Positions 8,483 through 17,790 are shown, counted from the first letter of the stretch. The stretch is DNA of 64,000 bases from Brassicibacter mesophilus (GCF_050433385.1 NZ_JBNPXI010000002.1:186001-250000), one strand, 5' to 3'. Notes: generated from the letters alone by a model not told the origin. Program-made: numbers and translations.

Positions 8483-9880
8483 ATGACTAAAGTAAGAATA
8501 ACCGAAACTATTCTACGTGATGCTCATCAATCATTAATTGCAACAAGAATGAAAACTGAAGAAATGTTACCTATTGCGGAAAAGCTTGATCAAGCAGGTT
8601 TTTACTCCTTAGAGGTATGGGGAGGAGCAACGTTTGATGCGTCCTTAAGGTTTTTGAATGAAGATCCTTGGGAAAGATTAAGAAAGCTAAGAAAAGCAAT
8701 AAAAAATACAAAACTTCAAATGCTTTTACGTGGGCAGAACTTATTAGGATATAAAAATTACCCTGATGATGTAGTTGAAGAATTTGTTAAAAAAGCTATA
8801 TATAATGGAATAGACATAATTAGAATATTTGATGCACTAAATGATGTTAGAAATCTTAGAAAATCTATTGAAGCGACAAAAAAAGCAGGAGGACATGCTC
8901 AGACAGCTATTTCTTATACTACAAGCCCTGTACATAACAATGATTACTATGTAAAATTAGCAAAAGAGATGCAAGAAATGGGAGCTGACTCCATATGCAT
9001 TAAAGATATGTCAGGTATCTTATTACCGTATGATGCTTATGAACTTATTAATAAGCTTAAGAAAGAGATTAGAGTTCCTTTACAGTTACATTCACATTTT
9101 ACAAGTGGAATTGCAAATCAGACATATATGAAGGCCATAGAGGCTGGAGTAGATGTAATCGATACAGCGTTATCTCCTTTTGGCATGGGAACTAGCCAGC
9201 CCGCTACAGAGTCAATGGTTGCATCGCTTAAAAACTCTTCATATGACTCTGAATTAGATTTAAACACTTTAGCAGAGATAGCTGAATATTTTAAGCCTAT
9301 TAGAGAGAAATACATTAAAGAAGGATTATTAAATCAAAAGGTACTAGCTGTAGACAGCAAAACTCTTATATACCAAGTCCCTGGTGGAATGCTATCAAAT
9401 CTTGTATCACAACTTGAAAAACAAGGATCTTTAGACAAATTTGAGAAGGTTCTTGAAGAAGTGCCAAAGGTCCGTAAAGATTTAGGTTATCCACCTTTAG
9501 TTACTCCAATGAGCCAAATGGTAGGTACACAGGCGGTATTTAATGTTATACTAGATGAAAGGTATAAGATGGTTCCATCTGAAATTAAGAATTATGTCAA
9601 AGGACTATATGGCAGGTCTACTGTTCCAATATCAGATGATATTAAAAAAATTATTATTGGAGATGAAGAGGTTTACACTGGAAGACCAGCTGATTTATTA
9701 GAACCTCAACTTGACATTTTAAAAAATGAAATAAAAGAGTATATTGAACAAGATGAAGATGTCTTATCATATGCTTTGTTCCCTCAAGTGGCAATTAAGT
9801 ATTTTCAATATAGACAGGCTGAAAAATATAAAATTGACAATTCACTTCTAGATATTGAGGCTAAAACGTATCCAGTATAA
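8483..9880 (+). CDS. oadA: Oxaloacetate decarboxylase alpha / pyruvate carboxylase subunit B, carboxyltransferase domain
   Basis: 465 residues. TIM-barrel carboxyltransferase with ETILRDAHQS at the start (metal-binding Asp), MLLRGQN, the carbamylated-lysine site in CIKDMSG (about residue 172), and LHSHFTSG carrying the zinc histidines, then the PYC_OADA domain. It ends at about 465 residues without the C-terminal biotin-carrier domain (no MKM motif). It must therefore use a separate biotin protein. No such gene is nearby. Roles could be sodium-pumping oxaloacetate decarboxylation, pyruvate carboxylation or transcarboxylation. Confidence 0.88.
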   Translation: MTKVRITETILRDAHQSLIATRMKTEEMLPIAEKLDQAGFYSLEVWGGATFDASLRFLNEDPWERLRKLRKAIKNTKLQMLLRGQNLLGYKNYPDDVVEEFVKKAIYNGIDIIRIFDALNDVRNLRKSIEATKKAGGHAQTAISYTTSPVHNNDYYVKLAKEMQEMGADSICIKDMSGILLPYDAYELINKLKKEIRVPLQLHSHFTSGIANQTYMKAIEAGVDVIDTALSPFGMGTSQPATESMVASLKNSSYDSELDLNTLAEIAEYFKPIREKYIKEGLLNQKVLAVDSKTLIYQVPGGMLSNLVSQLEKQGSLDKFEKVLEEVPKVRKDLGYPPLVTPMSQMVGTQAVFNVILDERYKMVPSEIKNYVKGLYGRSTVPISDDIKKIIIGDEEVYTGRPADLLEPQLDILKNEIKEYIEQDEDVLSYALFPQVAIKYFQYRQAEKYKIDNSLLDIEAKTYPV

Positions 9881-9882
9881 AG

Positions 9883-9907
9883 TAGCTCCTTTTAGGAGCT
9901 ATTTTTT
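9883..9907 (+). terminator. Intrinsic terminator after oadA
   Basis: TAGCTCCT (9883-9890) pairs with AGGAGCTA (9894-9901) followed by seven T. It separates oadA from the convergent unknown gene. Confidence 0.88.
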
Positions 9908-9912
9908 TAGTA

Positions 9913-10551
9913 CTAACAATCTTTGTGAAGATAGATAACAGTTGGTTTATTGCTGAAATATGAAATTGTTTTTACTACTGAATCGCTATCTATTGGATAG
10001 CCACATTTCAAACAAAAATAATTTGATTTATGAATCTTTTGTAATGAAATTTCAGTATTAAGGTTACCGTATTTTTGCCAGCTTTTCCAACCAGTTTTAC
10101 ATAGCTTTATACGATTATCATAGTCTGCATACACCCATTTTAAAATTCTATGAAAATGAAAAGGATATTTATTATATTTTATAAATTCTTCAAAAAGACC
10201 TAATGAAACGCAATAATCTTCAAATGTCTGTTCTATTTTAGACTGTAGAGGTTCCACTATTTTTGTGTTTTCATAGTAGTAGTCTTCTGCTGAAAGCCAT
10301 TTTCTAAGTCTATCAAACATGTACCCTCTACAGACTTTTATTTGCTCATTTTTATTAACATTAAGCTTTTTGAATAATCTACTAGTTATATCAATAACGT
10401 AATCGAGATAAAGTTTATTATTAAATGAATCACCACAATAATAGCTTATTGGTATGAAATCATAATAATATTCATTAGTTTCTACTCTTATAGCGCCAAT
10501 ACATGTACCTCCAATTAAACTACCACTACCTGCATCGTCTAGTTGTATCAA
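9913..10551 (-). CDS. Unknown protein with N-terminal DDAGSGSLIGG motif and C-terminal zinc-ribbon cysteines
   Basis: 212 residues from TTG 10551, chosen because AGGAG lies 8 bases upstream; a GTG at 10560 overlaps that site. The start MIQLDDAGSGSLIGGTCIG followed by alternating beta-like segments is reminiscent of an RNase H-like fold, but this is only an impression. The C-terminus has FCLKCGYPI and a final HKDC, which together could form a zinc ribbon. Several Tyr/Trp-rich stretches lie in the middle. I do not recognise a named family. Monocistronic, on the opposite strand from its neighbours. Confidence 0.7.
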   Translation of the reverse strand: MIQLDDAGSGSLIGGTCIGAIRVETNEYYYDFIPISYYCGDSFNNKLYLDYVIDITSRLFKKLNVNKNEQIKVCRGYMFDRLRKWLSAEDYYYENTKIVEPLQSKIEQTFEDYCVSLGLFEEFIKYNKYPFHFHRILKWVYADYDNRIKLCKTGWKSWQKYGNLNTEISLQKIHKSNYFCLKCGYPIDSDSVVKTISYFSNKPTVIYLHKDC

Positions 10552-10640
10552 TGAAAACACTCCTATACTAATATCTTTATTTATGAAGAATAATATTATT
10601 ATATACAGTTTTTAAATTTTATATTAAAGGAGAGGTATTA

Positions 10641-11405
10641 ATGAATATATTAATAACAAATGATGATGGTATTAATGCAATTGGAATAAGAAGATTAGCT
10701 GAAAAGCTAAAGATATTAGGAAATATAACTGTTATAGCACCTGACAGAGAGAGAAGCGCTACAGGTCATGCAATCACTATGCATCAGCCCTTAAGAGTAG
10801 AAAAAATTGACACATATTCTGATGGTGTATTTGCTTGGAGTATTAGTGGTACGCCAAGTGACTGTATAAAAATAGGAATTGAATCAATTCTTTCTGATAA
10901 ACCAGATATTATAGTATCAGGAATAAATAATGGACCTAACCTAGGAACTGATGTTATATATTCAGGCACGGTTTCTGCTGCTATCGAGGGAGCGATTCAT
11001 GGGATACCGTCGATTGCATTATCAGTAGCAGGAAGGAAGGGAGAGATTAATTATGACGCAGCAGTTAAATATTCTAGTGAGCTTGTAAAGCTAACTATCA
11101 AACATTGTAAGGATAAGAATCTTATATTAAATATTAATGTTCCATCAATTTCTGAAGAATCTATTAAGGGAATTCGATTAACTGAATTAGGTATAAGAAA
11201 ATACAGCAATACTTTTATAAAAAGAGAGGATCCACTAGGTAAAAATTATTATTGGCTTGCAGGAAACCTTATTGAAATACAGAATAATGATCAAAGTGAT
11301 GTTAAGGCAATTGAAAATGGCTTTATATCAATAACACCATTACATTATGATTTAACTGACTATCGAATTCTTGAAGAATTAAATAAAGCTGATTTTAGTA
11401 TATAA
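10641..11405 (+). CDS. surE: 5'/3'-nucleotidase SurE
   Basis: 254 residues, the normal length. The N-terminal ILITNDDGINAIGI carries the metal-binding Asp pair; VIAPDRERSATGHAITM, SGTPSDCIKIG and VSGINNGPNLGTDVIYSGTV are all SurE signatures. The enzyme removes phosphate from 5'- and 3'-nucleotides and short polyphosphate. AAAGGAG precedes the ATG. Confidence 0.95.
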   Translation: MNILITNDDGINAIGIRRLAEKLKILGNITVIAPDRERSATGHAITMHQPLRVEKIDTYSDGVFAWSISGTPSDCIKIGIESILSDKPDIIVSGINNGPNLGTDVIYSGTVSAAIEGAIHGIPSIALSVAGRKGEINYDAAVKYSSELVKLTIKHCKDKNLILNINVPSISEESIKGIRLTELGIRKYSNTFIKREDPLGKNYYWLAGNLIEIQNNDQSDVKAIENGFISITPLHYDLTDYRILEELNKADFSI

Positions 11406-11478
11406 CAATAAAAATTGTTACGATGATGAAATGAATCCTGCAAAAATATATGAAATTTTTAAAAAAATGAAATAAAAA

Positions 11479-11507
11479 TTGCAAATTATATTATATTCTG
11501 TTATGAT
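11479..11507 (+). promoter_or_regulatory. Predicted sigma-A promoter of the kor operon
   Basis: TTGCAA (11479-11484) and TATGAT (11502-11507) separated by 17 bases, about 45 bases before the first kor gene. Confidence 0.55.
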
Positions 11508-11551
11508 TTACTTAAAGAATATTTTAACAATTATTTAAGGGGGACTTTAAA

Positions 11552-11764
11552 GTGACCACTATAAGTGATAAAAAGCTTACTTTAAATGTTGAATGGTGTA
11601 AAGGCTGTGGTATATGTGTTGAATTTTGTCCAAAGAAAGTATTAGAACTAAAAGATGGAAAGGTTAAAATAAGAGATATTGATTCATGTATCAAGTGTGG
11701 GCAATGTGAACTTAGATGTCCTGACTATGCAATATATTTAGGGGGTAAAGAAGATGGACAGTAA
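11552..11764 (+). CDS. korD: 2-oxoacid:ferredoxin oxidoreductase delta subunit (2x 4Fe-4S)
   Basis: 70 residues from GTG 11552 with GGGGGA upstream. Two ferredoxin motifs are complete: CKGCGICVEFCP and CIKCGQCELRCP. This is the small electron-transfer subunit that links the thiamine-diphosphate site of the Kor complex to ferredoxin. It overlaps the alpha subunit gene by 11 bases. The order delta-alpha-beta-gamma is typical of 2-oxoglutarate:ferredoxin oxidoreductase (KGOR). Confidence 0.9.
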   Translation: MTTISDKKLTLNVEWCKGCGICVEFCPKKVLELKDGKVKIRDIDSCIKCGQCELRCPDYAIYLGGKEDGQ

Positions 11765-12893
11765 AAAGTATAAGTTAATGCAAGGTAACGAGGCTTGCGT
11801 TGAGGGAGCCTTAGCTGCTGGTATGAAATTTTATGCTGGATATCCAATTACACCTTCAACAGAAATTGCTGAAATATCCGCAGCAAGATTACCTAAAATT
11901 GGTGGAAAATTTATTCAGATGGAAGATGAAATTGCTAGTATGGGAGCAATTATTGGAGCTTCTTTAGCAGGATTGAAGTCAATGACAGCAACAAGTGGTC
12001 CAGGTTTTTCTTTAAAACAAGAGAATTTAGGATATGCGTCAATAGCAGAAATACCTTGTGTTATTGTAAATGTTCAAAGAGGAGGTCCAAGCACAGGATT
12101 ACCGACATCTCCTGCTCAAGGAGATATAATGCAGGCGAGATGGGGAACTCATGGGGATCATCCGATTATTGCATTAACACCTTCATCTGTAAGAGAGACT
12201 TTTGACTTAACTGTAAAAGCTTTTAATTATGCAGAAAAATATAGAGTTCCAGTTATTTTACTTATGGATGAAGTTATTGGTCATATGAGAGAAAAAATTG
12301 AAATACCTGATATTAGTGAAATCGAAATATTTGACAGAATAAAGCCAAATAAAGATGATACTGATTATAAACCTTTTAAAATAGATGATGGTGAGATAGT
12401 TCCTAAAATGGCTGCTTATGGAGAGGGATTCAAATTTCATGTAACTGGATTAGTTCATGATGAAACAGGATTCCCTAGTAATAAATCTGATATTGCGGAA
12501 GAACTAATTAATAGACTTATTAGCAAGATAGAAGATAATAAAGATGATATATCTTTATATGAAGAATATAAGCTTGATGATGCAGATGTAGCAATCATTG
12601 CCTTTGGAGGAACAGCAAGATCGGCAAAATGTGCAGTTAATATTGCAAGAGAAGAAGGTTTAAAGGTCGGGATGTTTAAGCCTATGACTATATGGCCTTT
12701 TTTAGATAAACAGATAGTTGAGCTTTCAAAGAAAGTTAAGAAAATTATTGTAGCAGAGATGAATTTAGGTCAGTATGTGCTTGAAGTAGATAGAGTTGCA
12801 AATAAATATACTGATATATATAAGTGTTGCAAAGTAAATGGTGAGCTGATTACACCTGATGAAATATTGGCGAAAGTTAAGGAGGTATACTAA
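11754..12893 (+). CDS. korA: 2-oxoacid (probably 2-oxoglutarate):ferredoxin oxidoreductase, alpha subunit
   Basis: 379 residues. The pyrimidine-binding domain starts with GNEACVEGALAAGMKFYAGYPITPSTEIAE, the classical YPITPST motif, followed by ATSGPGFSLKQE and VQRGGPSTGLPT. With the beta subunit it converts a 2-oxoacid plus CoA to acyl-CoA, CO2 and reduced ferredoxin. Gene order and subunit sizes favour 2-oxoglutarate over pyruvate or branched-chain substrates, but the substrate is not proved by sequence. Confidence 0.9.
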   Translation: MDSKKYKLMQGNEACVEGALAAGMKFYAGYPITPSTEIAEISAARLPKIGGKFIQMEDEIASMGAIIGASLAGLKSMTATSGPGFSLKQENLGYASIAEIPCVIVNVQRGGPSTGLPTSPAQGDIMQARWGTHGDHPIIALTPSSVRETFDLTVKAFNYAEKYRVPVILLMDEVIGHMREKIEIPDISEIEIFDRIKPNKDDTDYKPFKIDDGEIVPKMAAYGEGFKFHVTGLVHDETGFPSNKSDIAEELINRLISKIEDNKDDISLYEEYKLDDADVAIIAFGGTARSAKCAVNIAREEGLKVGMFKPMTIWPFLDKQIVELSKKVKKIIVAEMNLGQYVLEVDRVANKYTDIYKCCKVNGELITPDEILAKVKEVY

Positions 12894-12894
12894 A

Positions 12895-13716
12895 ATGCCT
12901 AGTCAATTAATTGAAAGCTATTTTAGAACGGATAAACTACCACATATTTGGTGTCCTGGATGTAGCAATGGTATTGTAATGAGAGCTGTAGTTAAAGCTA
13001 TAGACAATTTAGGATTAGATAAAGATAATGTATGTATTGTATCCGGTATAGGTTGTTCTTCAAGAGCTTCTGGATATATGGATTTCAATACTTTACATAC
13101 CACTCATGGTAGAGCTTTGTCTTATGCAACAGGAATTAAAATGGCTAATCCCAAAATGGAAGTTATTGTTATAACAGGTGATGGAGATAGCACTGCAATA
13201 GGTGGTAACCATCTTATTCACTCTGCAAGAAGAAATATTGATATTACTACTATAGTATTTAATAATAACATTTACGGTATGACAGGAGGACAGTATTCAC
13301 CTACTACACCTACTGGAGATAAAGGCACAACCGCTCCATATGGGAATATTGATAAAAACTTTAATATTTGCGAATTGGCTAAAGCTGCAGGAGCAACTTA
13401 TGTTGCAAGATCTACTGCTTATCATGCAAATATGATAATAAGCCAAGTGGAAGAAGGAATAAAGAATAATGGCTTTTCGCTTATTGAGGCAGTAAGTATC
13501 TGCCCTACTTATTATGGTAGAAAAAATAAAAAAGGTGATGCGGTTGATATGATGAAACATATTAAGGACAACACGGTTAACTTGAAAGCAGCTGAAAAAA
13601 TGACGAAAGAACATTTAAGTGGAAAATTGATAATAGGTGAATTTTATAAAGCTGTTGAGCCTGAATATACTGAAGAGTATCAAAAAATAATTGATAGTTT
13701 TCAAAAGGAGAGATAA
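12895..13716 (+). CDS. korB: 2-oxoacid:ferredoxin oxidoreductase, beta subunit (thiamine diphosphate domain)
   Basis: 273 residues. I chose ATG 12895, one base after the korA stop, because AAGGAGG lies 11-17 bases before it. HIWCPGCSNGIV near the start, VSGIGCSSR, TTHGRALSYATGIK and the TPP/Mg motif GDGDSTAIGGNH with later NNNIYGMTGGQ are the standard beta-subunit signatures. It forms the active site with KorA. Confidence 0.92.
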   Translation: MPSQLIESYFRTDKLPHIWCPGCSNGIVMRAVVKAIDNLGLDKDNVCIVSGIGCSSRASGYMDFNTLHTTHGRALSYATGIKMANPKMEVIVITGDGDSTAIGGNHLIHSARRNIDITTIVFNNNIYGMTGGQYSPTTPTGDKGTTAPYGNIDKNFNICELAKAAGATYVARSTAYHANMIISQVEEGIKNNGFSLIEAVSICPTYYGRKNKKGDAVDMMKHIKDNTVNLKAAEKMTKEHLSGKLIIGEFYKAVEPEYTEEYQKIIDSFQKER

Positions 13717-13717
13717 T

Positions 13718-14260
13718 ATGTCTAATCAACATGAAATAAGGTTAAGTGGTTCAGGTGGTCAAGGACTTATTTTAGCAGGTATTATCTTAGCCGAGGCTGC
13801 TTTAGATGATGGCAAAAATGCTGTTCAATCGCAATCATATGGACCTGAAGCAAGAGGTGGGGCAAGTAAAGCTGAAGTTATTATAAGTAATGAAGAAATA
13901 AACTACCCAAAGGTAAGAGATTGTGATATGCTATTAGCTCTTACTCAAGTAGCATGTGATAAATACATTGATACATTGAAGAAAGATGGAATGCTCATAA
14001 TAGATAGTAGTGTGCAATTACCTAATAGATCTGATATGAAAGTTGTCTCAATACCAATACTTAATACTGCATCAGAAGAGCTTCATAAGCCAATGGTTGC
14101 TAATATTGTTGCACTTGGTGCTATAAATAGAATAGCAAACATAGTTTCTGACGAATCTTTGACAGAAGCGGTATTAAGCAGAGTACCTAGAGGAACTGAG
14201 GAACTAAATAGAAAAGCATTAGAAAAAGGATTTAAATTAATAGAAAAATATAAGGGTTGA
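13718..14260 (+). CDS. korC: 2-oxoacid:ferredoxin oxidoreductase, gamma subunit
   Basis: 180 residues from ATG 13718 with AAGGAG eight bases before it. SGSGGQGLILAGIILAEA and QSYGPEARGGASKAEVIIS are the gamma-subunit signatures of the family. It follows korB directly and precedes the RpiR regulator by 4 bases, so the whole korDABC set plus regulator reads as one operon. Confidence 0.92.
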   Translation: MSNQHEIRLSGSGGQGLILAGIILAEAALDDGKNAVQSQSYGPEARGGASKAEVIISNEEINYPKVRDCDMLLALTQVACDKYIDTLKKDGMLIIDSSVQLPNRSDMKVVSIPILNTASEELHKPMVANIVALGAINRIANIVSDESLTEAVLSRVPRGTEELNRKALEKGFKLIEKYKG

Positions 14261-14264
14261 TGCT

Positions 14265-15152
14265 ATGGAAGACAAGAAAAAAGATTTAATGAAGTTAATA
14301 CAAGTCAATTTCAATAAACTTAGCAAGGGACAAAAGCTAATTGCTGAGTTTATTATGTCTCATTACGACAAGGCTGCATTTATGACAGCAGCTAAGCTTG
14401 GTGAGGTTGTAAATGTTAGTGAATCTACAGTAGTAAGATTCGCAATTGCTTTAGGTTTTTCTGGATATCCTAGCTTGCAAAAAGCATTGCAGGAGTTGAT
14501 TAAAAACAAACTTACAACAGTTCAAAGGCTTAGTATGTCTGATGACTATTCAAACAAAGAAATTGGCCTTAAGAAAGTATTAAAAACTGATATGGAAAAT
14601 ATACGGACCACTATGGATGAAATAAATACTGAAACATTTCAAAAAGTTGTTGATTGCATACTTAATGCAAGAAGAGTATACATATTGGGACTGCGAAGTT
14701 CTACTGCTTTAGCAGGATATTTGGGATTCTATTTGGGACTATTACTAGATGATGTAAAAGTTGTTACATTTGGTATAAGTGATATATTTGAACAGCTTTT
14801 GAGAGTAAGTGAAGATGATATTGTAATAGGAATAAGTTATCCTAGATATTCTAGGAAGACTTTAGATGCGTTAAGATATGTTAAAGAGCAGAACTGTAAA
14901 ATTGTTGGAATTACTGATAGTTTGATTTCTCCAATAGCAAGTATTGCTGACTTTACTCTGATCGCAACAAGTAACATGGTTTCTTTTGTTGATTCTCTTG
15001 TGGCACCAATGAGTCTGCTTAATGCATTGATTATTGCTATTGGTATGAGGGAAAAAAGTGAAGTTACTGAATACTTTGAAGAGCTTGAGAACCTTTGGGA
15101 AGAATATAATGTTTATGATGGCAAAGACAAAACAACTTCAAACAATAAATAA
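14265..15152 (+). CDS. MurR/RpiR-family transcriptional regulator
   Basis: 295 residues: an N-terminal HTH_6 domain (about residues 1-80, with VSESTVVRFAIALGF as the recognition region) and a SIS sugar-isomerase-like domain (about 125-265, VYILGLRSSTALAGY). Such proteins usually sense phosphosugars. Here it lies 4 bases after korC in the same operon, which is an unusual partner; it may control the kor genes or be carried along passively. A strong terminator follows. Confidence 0.88.
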   Translation: MEDKKKDLMKLIQVNFNKLSKGQKLIAEFIMSHYDKAAFMTAAKLGEVVNVSESTVVRFAIALGFSGYPSLQKALQELIKNKLTTVQRLSMSDDYSNKEIGLKKVLKTDMENIRTTMDEINTETFQKVVDCILNARRVYILGLRSSTALAGYLGFYLGLLLDDVKVVTFGISDIFEQLLRVSEDDIVIGISYPRYSRKTLDALRYVKEQNCKIVGITDSLISPIASIADFTLIATSNMVSFVDSLVAPMSLLNALIIAIGMREKSEVTEYFEELENLWEEYNVYDGKDKTTSNNK

Positions 15153-15181
15153 TAAAGCTGGAAATCCAGCTTTTATTATTT
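15148..15181 (+). terminator. Intrinsic terminator after the kor operon
   Basis: AATAATAAAGCTGG pairs with CCAGCTTTTATTATT around AAAT; the stem's distal T-rich arm serves as the tail. Confidence 0.8.
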
Positions 15182-15292
15182 CCGATATATCATAATTAAT
15201 CTTATCATAATTGATAATTAAAACATTATAAATAATTAGCTAAATAGTGTATAATAATTTTATCAAAGATAAAGAAGTACAAGGAGGAAAAT

Positions 15293-15904
15293 ATGAATAA
15301 ATTATACTTAATAAGACATGGTGAATCAGAGTGGAATATATTAAGTAAGGTTCAAGGTCAAAATAATGTAAACCTAACTAAAAAAGGAATAGAACAAGCA
15401 ACAAAAGCCGCTGAAAGACTAAGCAAAGAAAAAATAGATGAGATATATTCTAGTGATTTAGATAGAGCTTATGATACTGCTAAAATTATTGCAGATAAAT
15501 TAAAACTGGATGTAAAGAAGTTACAAGAATTAAGAGAAATAAAGTTTGGAGTATGGGAAGGATTAACTTCCAGTGAAATTAAAGAGAATTATAAAAATGA
15601 ACATATGATATGGATGACTGAACCTCATAAACTACAATTACCTGAAGCTGAAAGACTAATAGATGTTCAAGAAAGAATGCTAAAAGGCGTAAATAAACTC
15701 ATGAAAGAGAATAAAGATAAAAATATACTTATTGTTTCCCACGGTTCTGCAATAAAAGCTTTAATTTTGGGTATATTAGATATCGACTTATCAAGCTATA
15801 ATAAAATATCGATAGGAAATGTTGGGTTGACTATAATTGAGTATAGGGATTATTCTCCTGTAATTGGAGTTTTAAATGACACTAGTCACCTTAAGGAGGT
15901 ATAA
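15293..15904 (+). CDS. Histidine phosphatase family protein (phosphoglycerate mutase-like)
   Basis: 203 residues with LIRHGESEWN at the N-terminus (phospho-His), the acid residue in LREIKFGVWEG, and the second His in VSHGSAI (about residue 150). Homologues include GpmB/CobC/YhfR-like broad-specificity phosphatases; the substrate is not clear. AAGGAGG precedes the ATG. The following flavoprotein gene starts 3 bases after its stop. Confidence 0.88.
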   Translation: MNKLYLIRHGESEWNILSKVQGQNNVNLTKKGIEQATKAAERLSKEKIDEIYSSDLDRAYDTAKIIADKLKLDVKKLQELREIKFGVWEGLTSSEIKENYKNEHMIWMTEPHKLQLPEAERLIDVQERMLKGVNKLMKENKDKNILIVSHGSAIKALILGILDIDLSSYNKISIGNVGLTIIEYRDYSPVIGVLNDTSHLKEV

Positions 15905-15906
15905 AA

Positions 15907-17133
15907 TTGAATCAACAGATAGCAGTAATTGGAGGAGGACCAGCTGGCATGATAGCCGCAGGTACTGCAGCCTCTAGAGGTAATGACGTTTTTTTATACG
16001 AGAAGAATGATAAGCTCGGAAAAAAGCTTTTTATTACAGGAAAAGGACGGTGTAACATAACAAATGCTTGTGACATACAAGATTTAATAGAAAATGTTGT
16101 TGTGAACAGCAGTTTTTTATATAGCGCATTTTATACTTATACTAACGAAGATATTATTGCATTGCTTAATAAATATGGAGTAAAAACTAAGATTGAAAGA
16201 GGTAATAGGGTTTTTCCCGTAACAGATAAATCAAGTGATGTTATAAAGGCTATAGAAAATTATCTTGTTGACAATAACGTTCACATTGTGTTAAACAAGG
16301 AAGTAAAAAGTATATTAAAAACTGAAGATGATAAATTCAAAATATTATTTAATGATAGAGATGAAAAAATTTTTGATAAAGTTATTATTGCCACTGGAGG
16401 CAAATCATATCAGCAAACTGGGTCAACTGGTGATGGTTATAAATTTGCAGCTAGTTTCAATCATAAAATCATTGATTTGAAACCTTCCCTTGTCCCTTGC
16501 GAAATAAAGGAAGATTGGGTTCCTAATTTACAGGGTTTATCCCTTAAAAACGTGAGTTTATATGCTTATGTAAATAATAAGGTAGTACATGAGGAATTTG
16601 GTGAAATGCTTTTCACTCACTATGGTATTTCTGGACCTATAGTCTTGACTATGAGTAATTATATTAACAAGTATTTAGGTAAACATATAAAATTTAAAAT
16701 TGATTTGAAGCCTGCTTTATCTGAAGAAAAACTAGAAAGTAGAATTTTGAGTGACTTTAATAAAAAACTAAATAAACAGTTTAAAAATTCATTGAATGAG
16801 TTATTACCTAAAAAGCTAATACCTATTATTTTAGAGCTTTCAAATATACCAGAAGATAAATTCGTTAATCAAATTACTAGAGAAGAAAGAAAATCGTTAG
16901 TAAAGCTTCTAAAAGGTTTTGAATTTTCTTTTAGTAAATTTAGACCACTTAATGAAGCTATTATAACATCGGGTGGAGTTTCTACAATTGAAATAGATCC
17001 ATCAACTATGGAGTCTAAACTAGTAAATGGTCTTTATTTTGCGGGAGAAGTAATTGATGTGGATGCACTTACAGGAGGGTATAATTTGCAAATAGCATAC
17101 TCTACAGGATTTCTTGCAGGCTCTAATTGCTAG
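15907..17133 (+). CDS. NAD(P)/FAD-dependent oxidoreductase, BaiN/HI0933 (YhiN) family
   Basis: 408 residues, the standard length. AVIGGGPAGMIAAGTAASRG binds FAD; KLFITGKGRCNITN, ATGGKSYQQTGSTGDGY and the C-terminal TSGGVS...GLYFAGEVIDVDALTGGYNLQ are the family signatures. TTG start with AAGGAGG upstream. Members are widespread flavoproteins of unclear physiological role; one homologue (BaiN) takes part in bile-acid 7-dehydroxylation, which should not be assumed here. Confidence 0.9.
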   Translation: MNQQIAVIGGGPAGMIAAGTAASRGNDVFLYEKNDKLGKKLFITGKGRCNITNACDIQDLIENVVVNSSFLYSAFYTYTNEDIIALLNKYGVKTKIERGNRVFPVTDKSSDVIKAIENYLVDNNVHIVLNKEVKSILKTEDDKFKILFNDRDEKIFDKVIIATGGKSYQQTGSTGDGYKFAASFNHKIIDLKPSLVPCEIKEDWVPNLQGLSLKNVSLYAYVNNKVVHEEFGEMLFTHYGISGPIVLTMSNYINKYLGKHIKFKIDLKPALSEEKLESRILSDFNKKLNKQFKNSLNELLPKKLIPIILELSNIPEDKFVNQITREERKSLVKLLKGFEFSFSKFRPLNEAIITSGGVSTIEIDPSTMESKLVNGLYFAGEVIDVDALTGGYNLQIAYSTGFLAGSNC

Positions 17134-17162
17134 ATACTAAAATAATAAAAAACACTAGTATT

Positions 17163-17191
17163 AAAAAAATGTACATATGTACATTTTTTTT
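17163..17191 (+). terminator. Intrinsic terminator after the BaiN-like gene
   Basis: Perfect palindrome AAAATGTACATATGTACATTTT with a long T run after it. Confidence 0.75.
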
Positions 17192-17260
17192 GTTTGTATG
17201 CATAACATATTTAAATAGGAAGCTTTACTTTAATAAAAGTATCTTTAAAAGGGGGATATC

Positions 17261-17713
17261 ATGAAAAAATATAAAGTTTTATTCAACAAACTTGAATCAA
17301 TAATACTTATGTTTTGTATAGTATGTGTTTTCTGCTTGATAATATCTCAAGGCTTTTTTAGAAAAGATACCGATCCAGTTTTTTTAAACTATAATCAATT
17401 AGAACAAGAAATTGGTAGTGAATCTAATATGGGTAAAGAATTTGGATATGTTATACTTAAAATAGACAATGTGGAGTTTGCTGACATAGCTGTATTAATA
17501 AATGGAGAAAGTAAATATAAATTCGAAGAAAATACTGAAATTAAGTTAAAAGTACATAATAATGATATTATAGGACTTGATAGCTCTATGTATGGGAAAA
17601 GTACAAAAATTAAAATCGTTGGAATCAGTAAAAATGTCATATTCCCAAAACTAAATACCGAAGTAATAACCAATAGTAGTCTAGACGTATTAGGCACTGT
17701 AATTTTAAATTAG
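17261..17713 (+). CDS. Membrane-anchored protein of unknown function upstream of cmk
   Basis: 150 residues: a short basic start, one membrane segment (about residues 14-31, rich in Cys and Leu/Ile), then a 115-residue domain that appears to be all beta strand and outside the cell. It may belong to the DUF4330-like group often found near cmk, but I do not recognise clear family residues. The ATG has AAAGGGGG upstream. It has its own terminator-bounded region and is separated from cmk by 121 bases containing a hairpin. Confidence 0.65.
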   Translation: MKKYKVLFNKLESIILMFCIVCVFCLIISQGFFRKDTDPVFLNYNQLEQEIGSESNMGKEFGYVILKIDNVEFADIAVLINGESKYKFEENTEIKLKVHNNDIIGLDSSMYGKSTKIKIVGISKNVIFPKLNTEVITNSSLDVLGTVILN

Positions 17714-17790
17714 CTTGAGTAGAAATAAAAATTAATATATAATAGACTGTAGAGTTATTTTTTGTTTTGTGGTTTCCAAACGCTTTTAAG

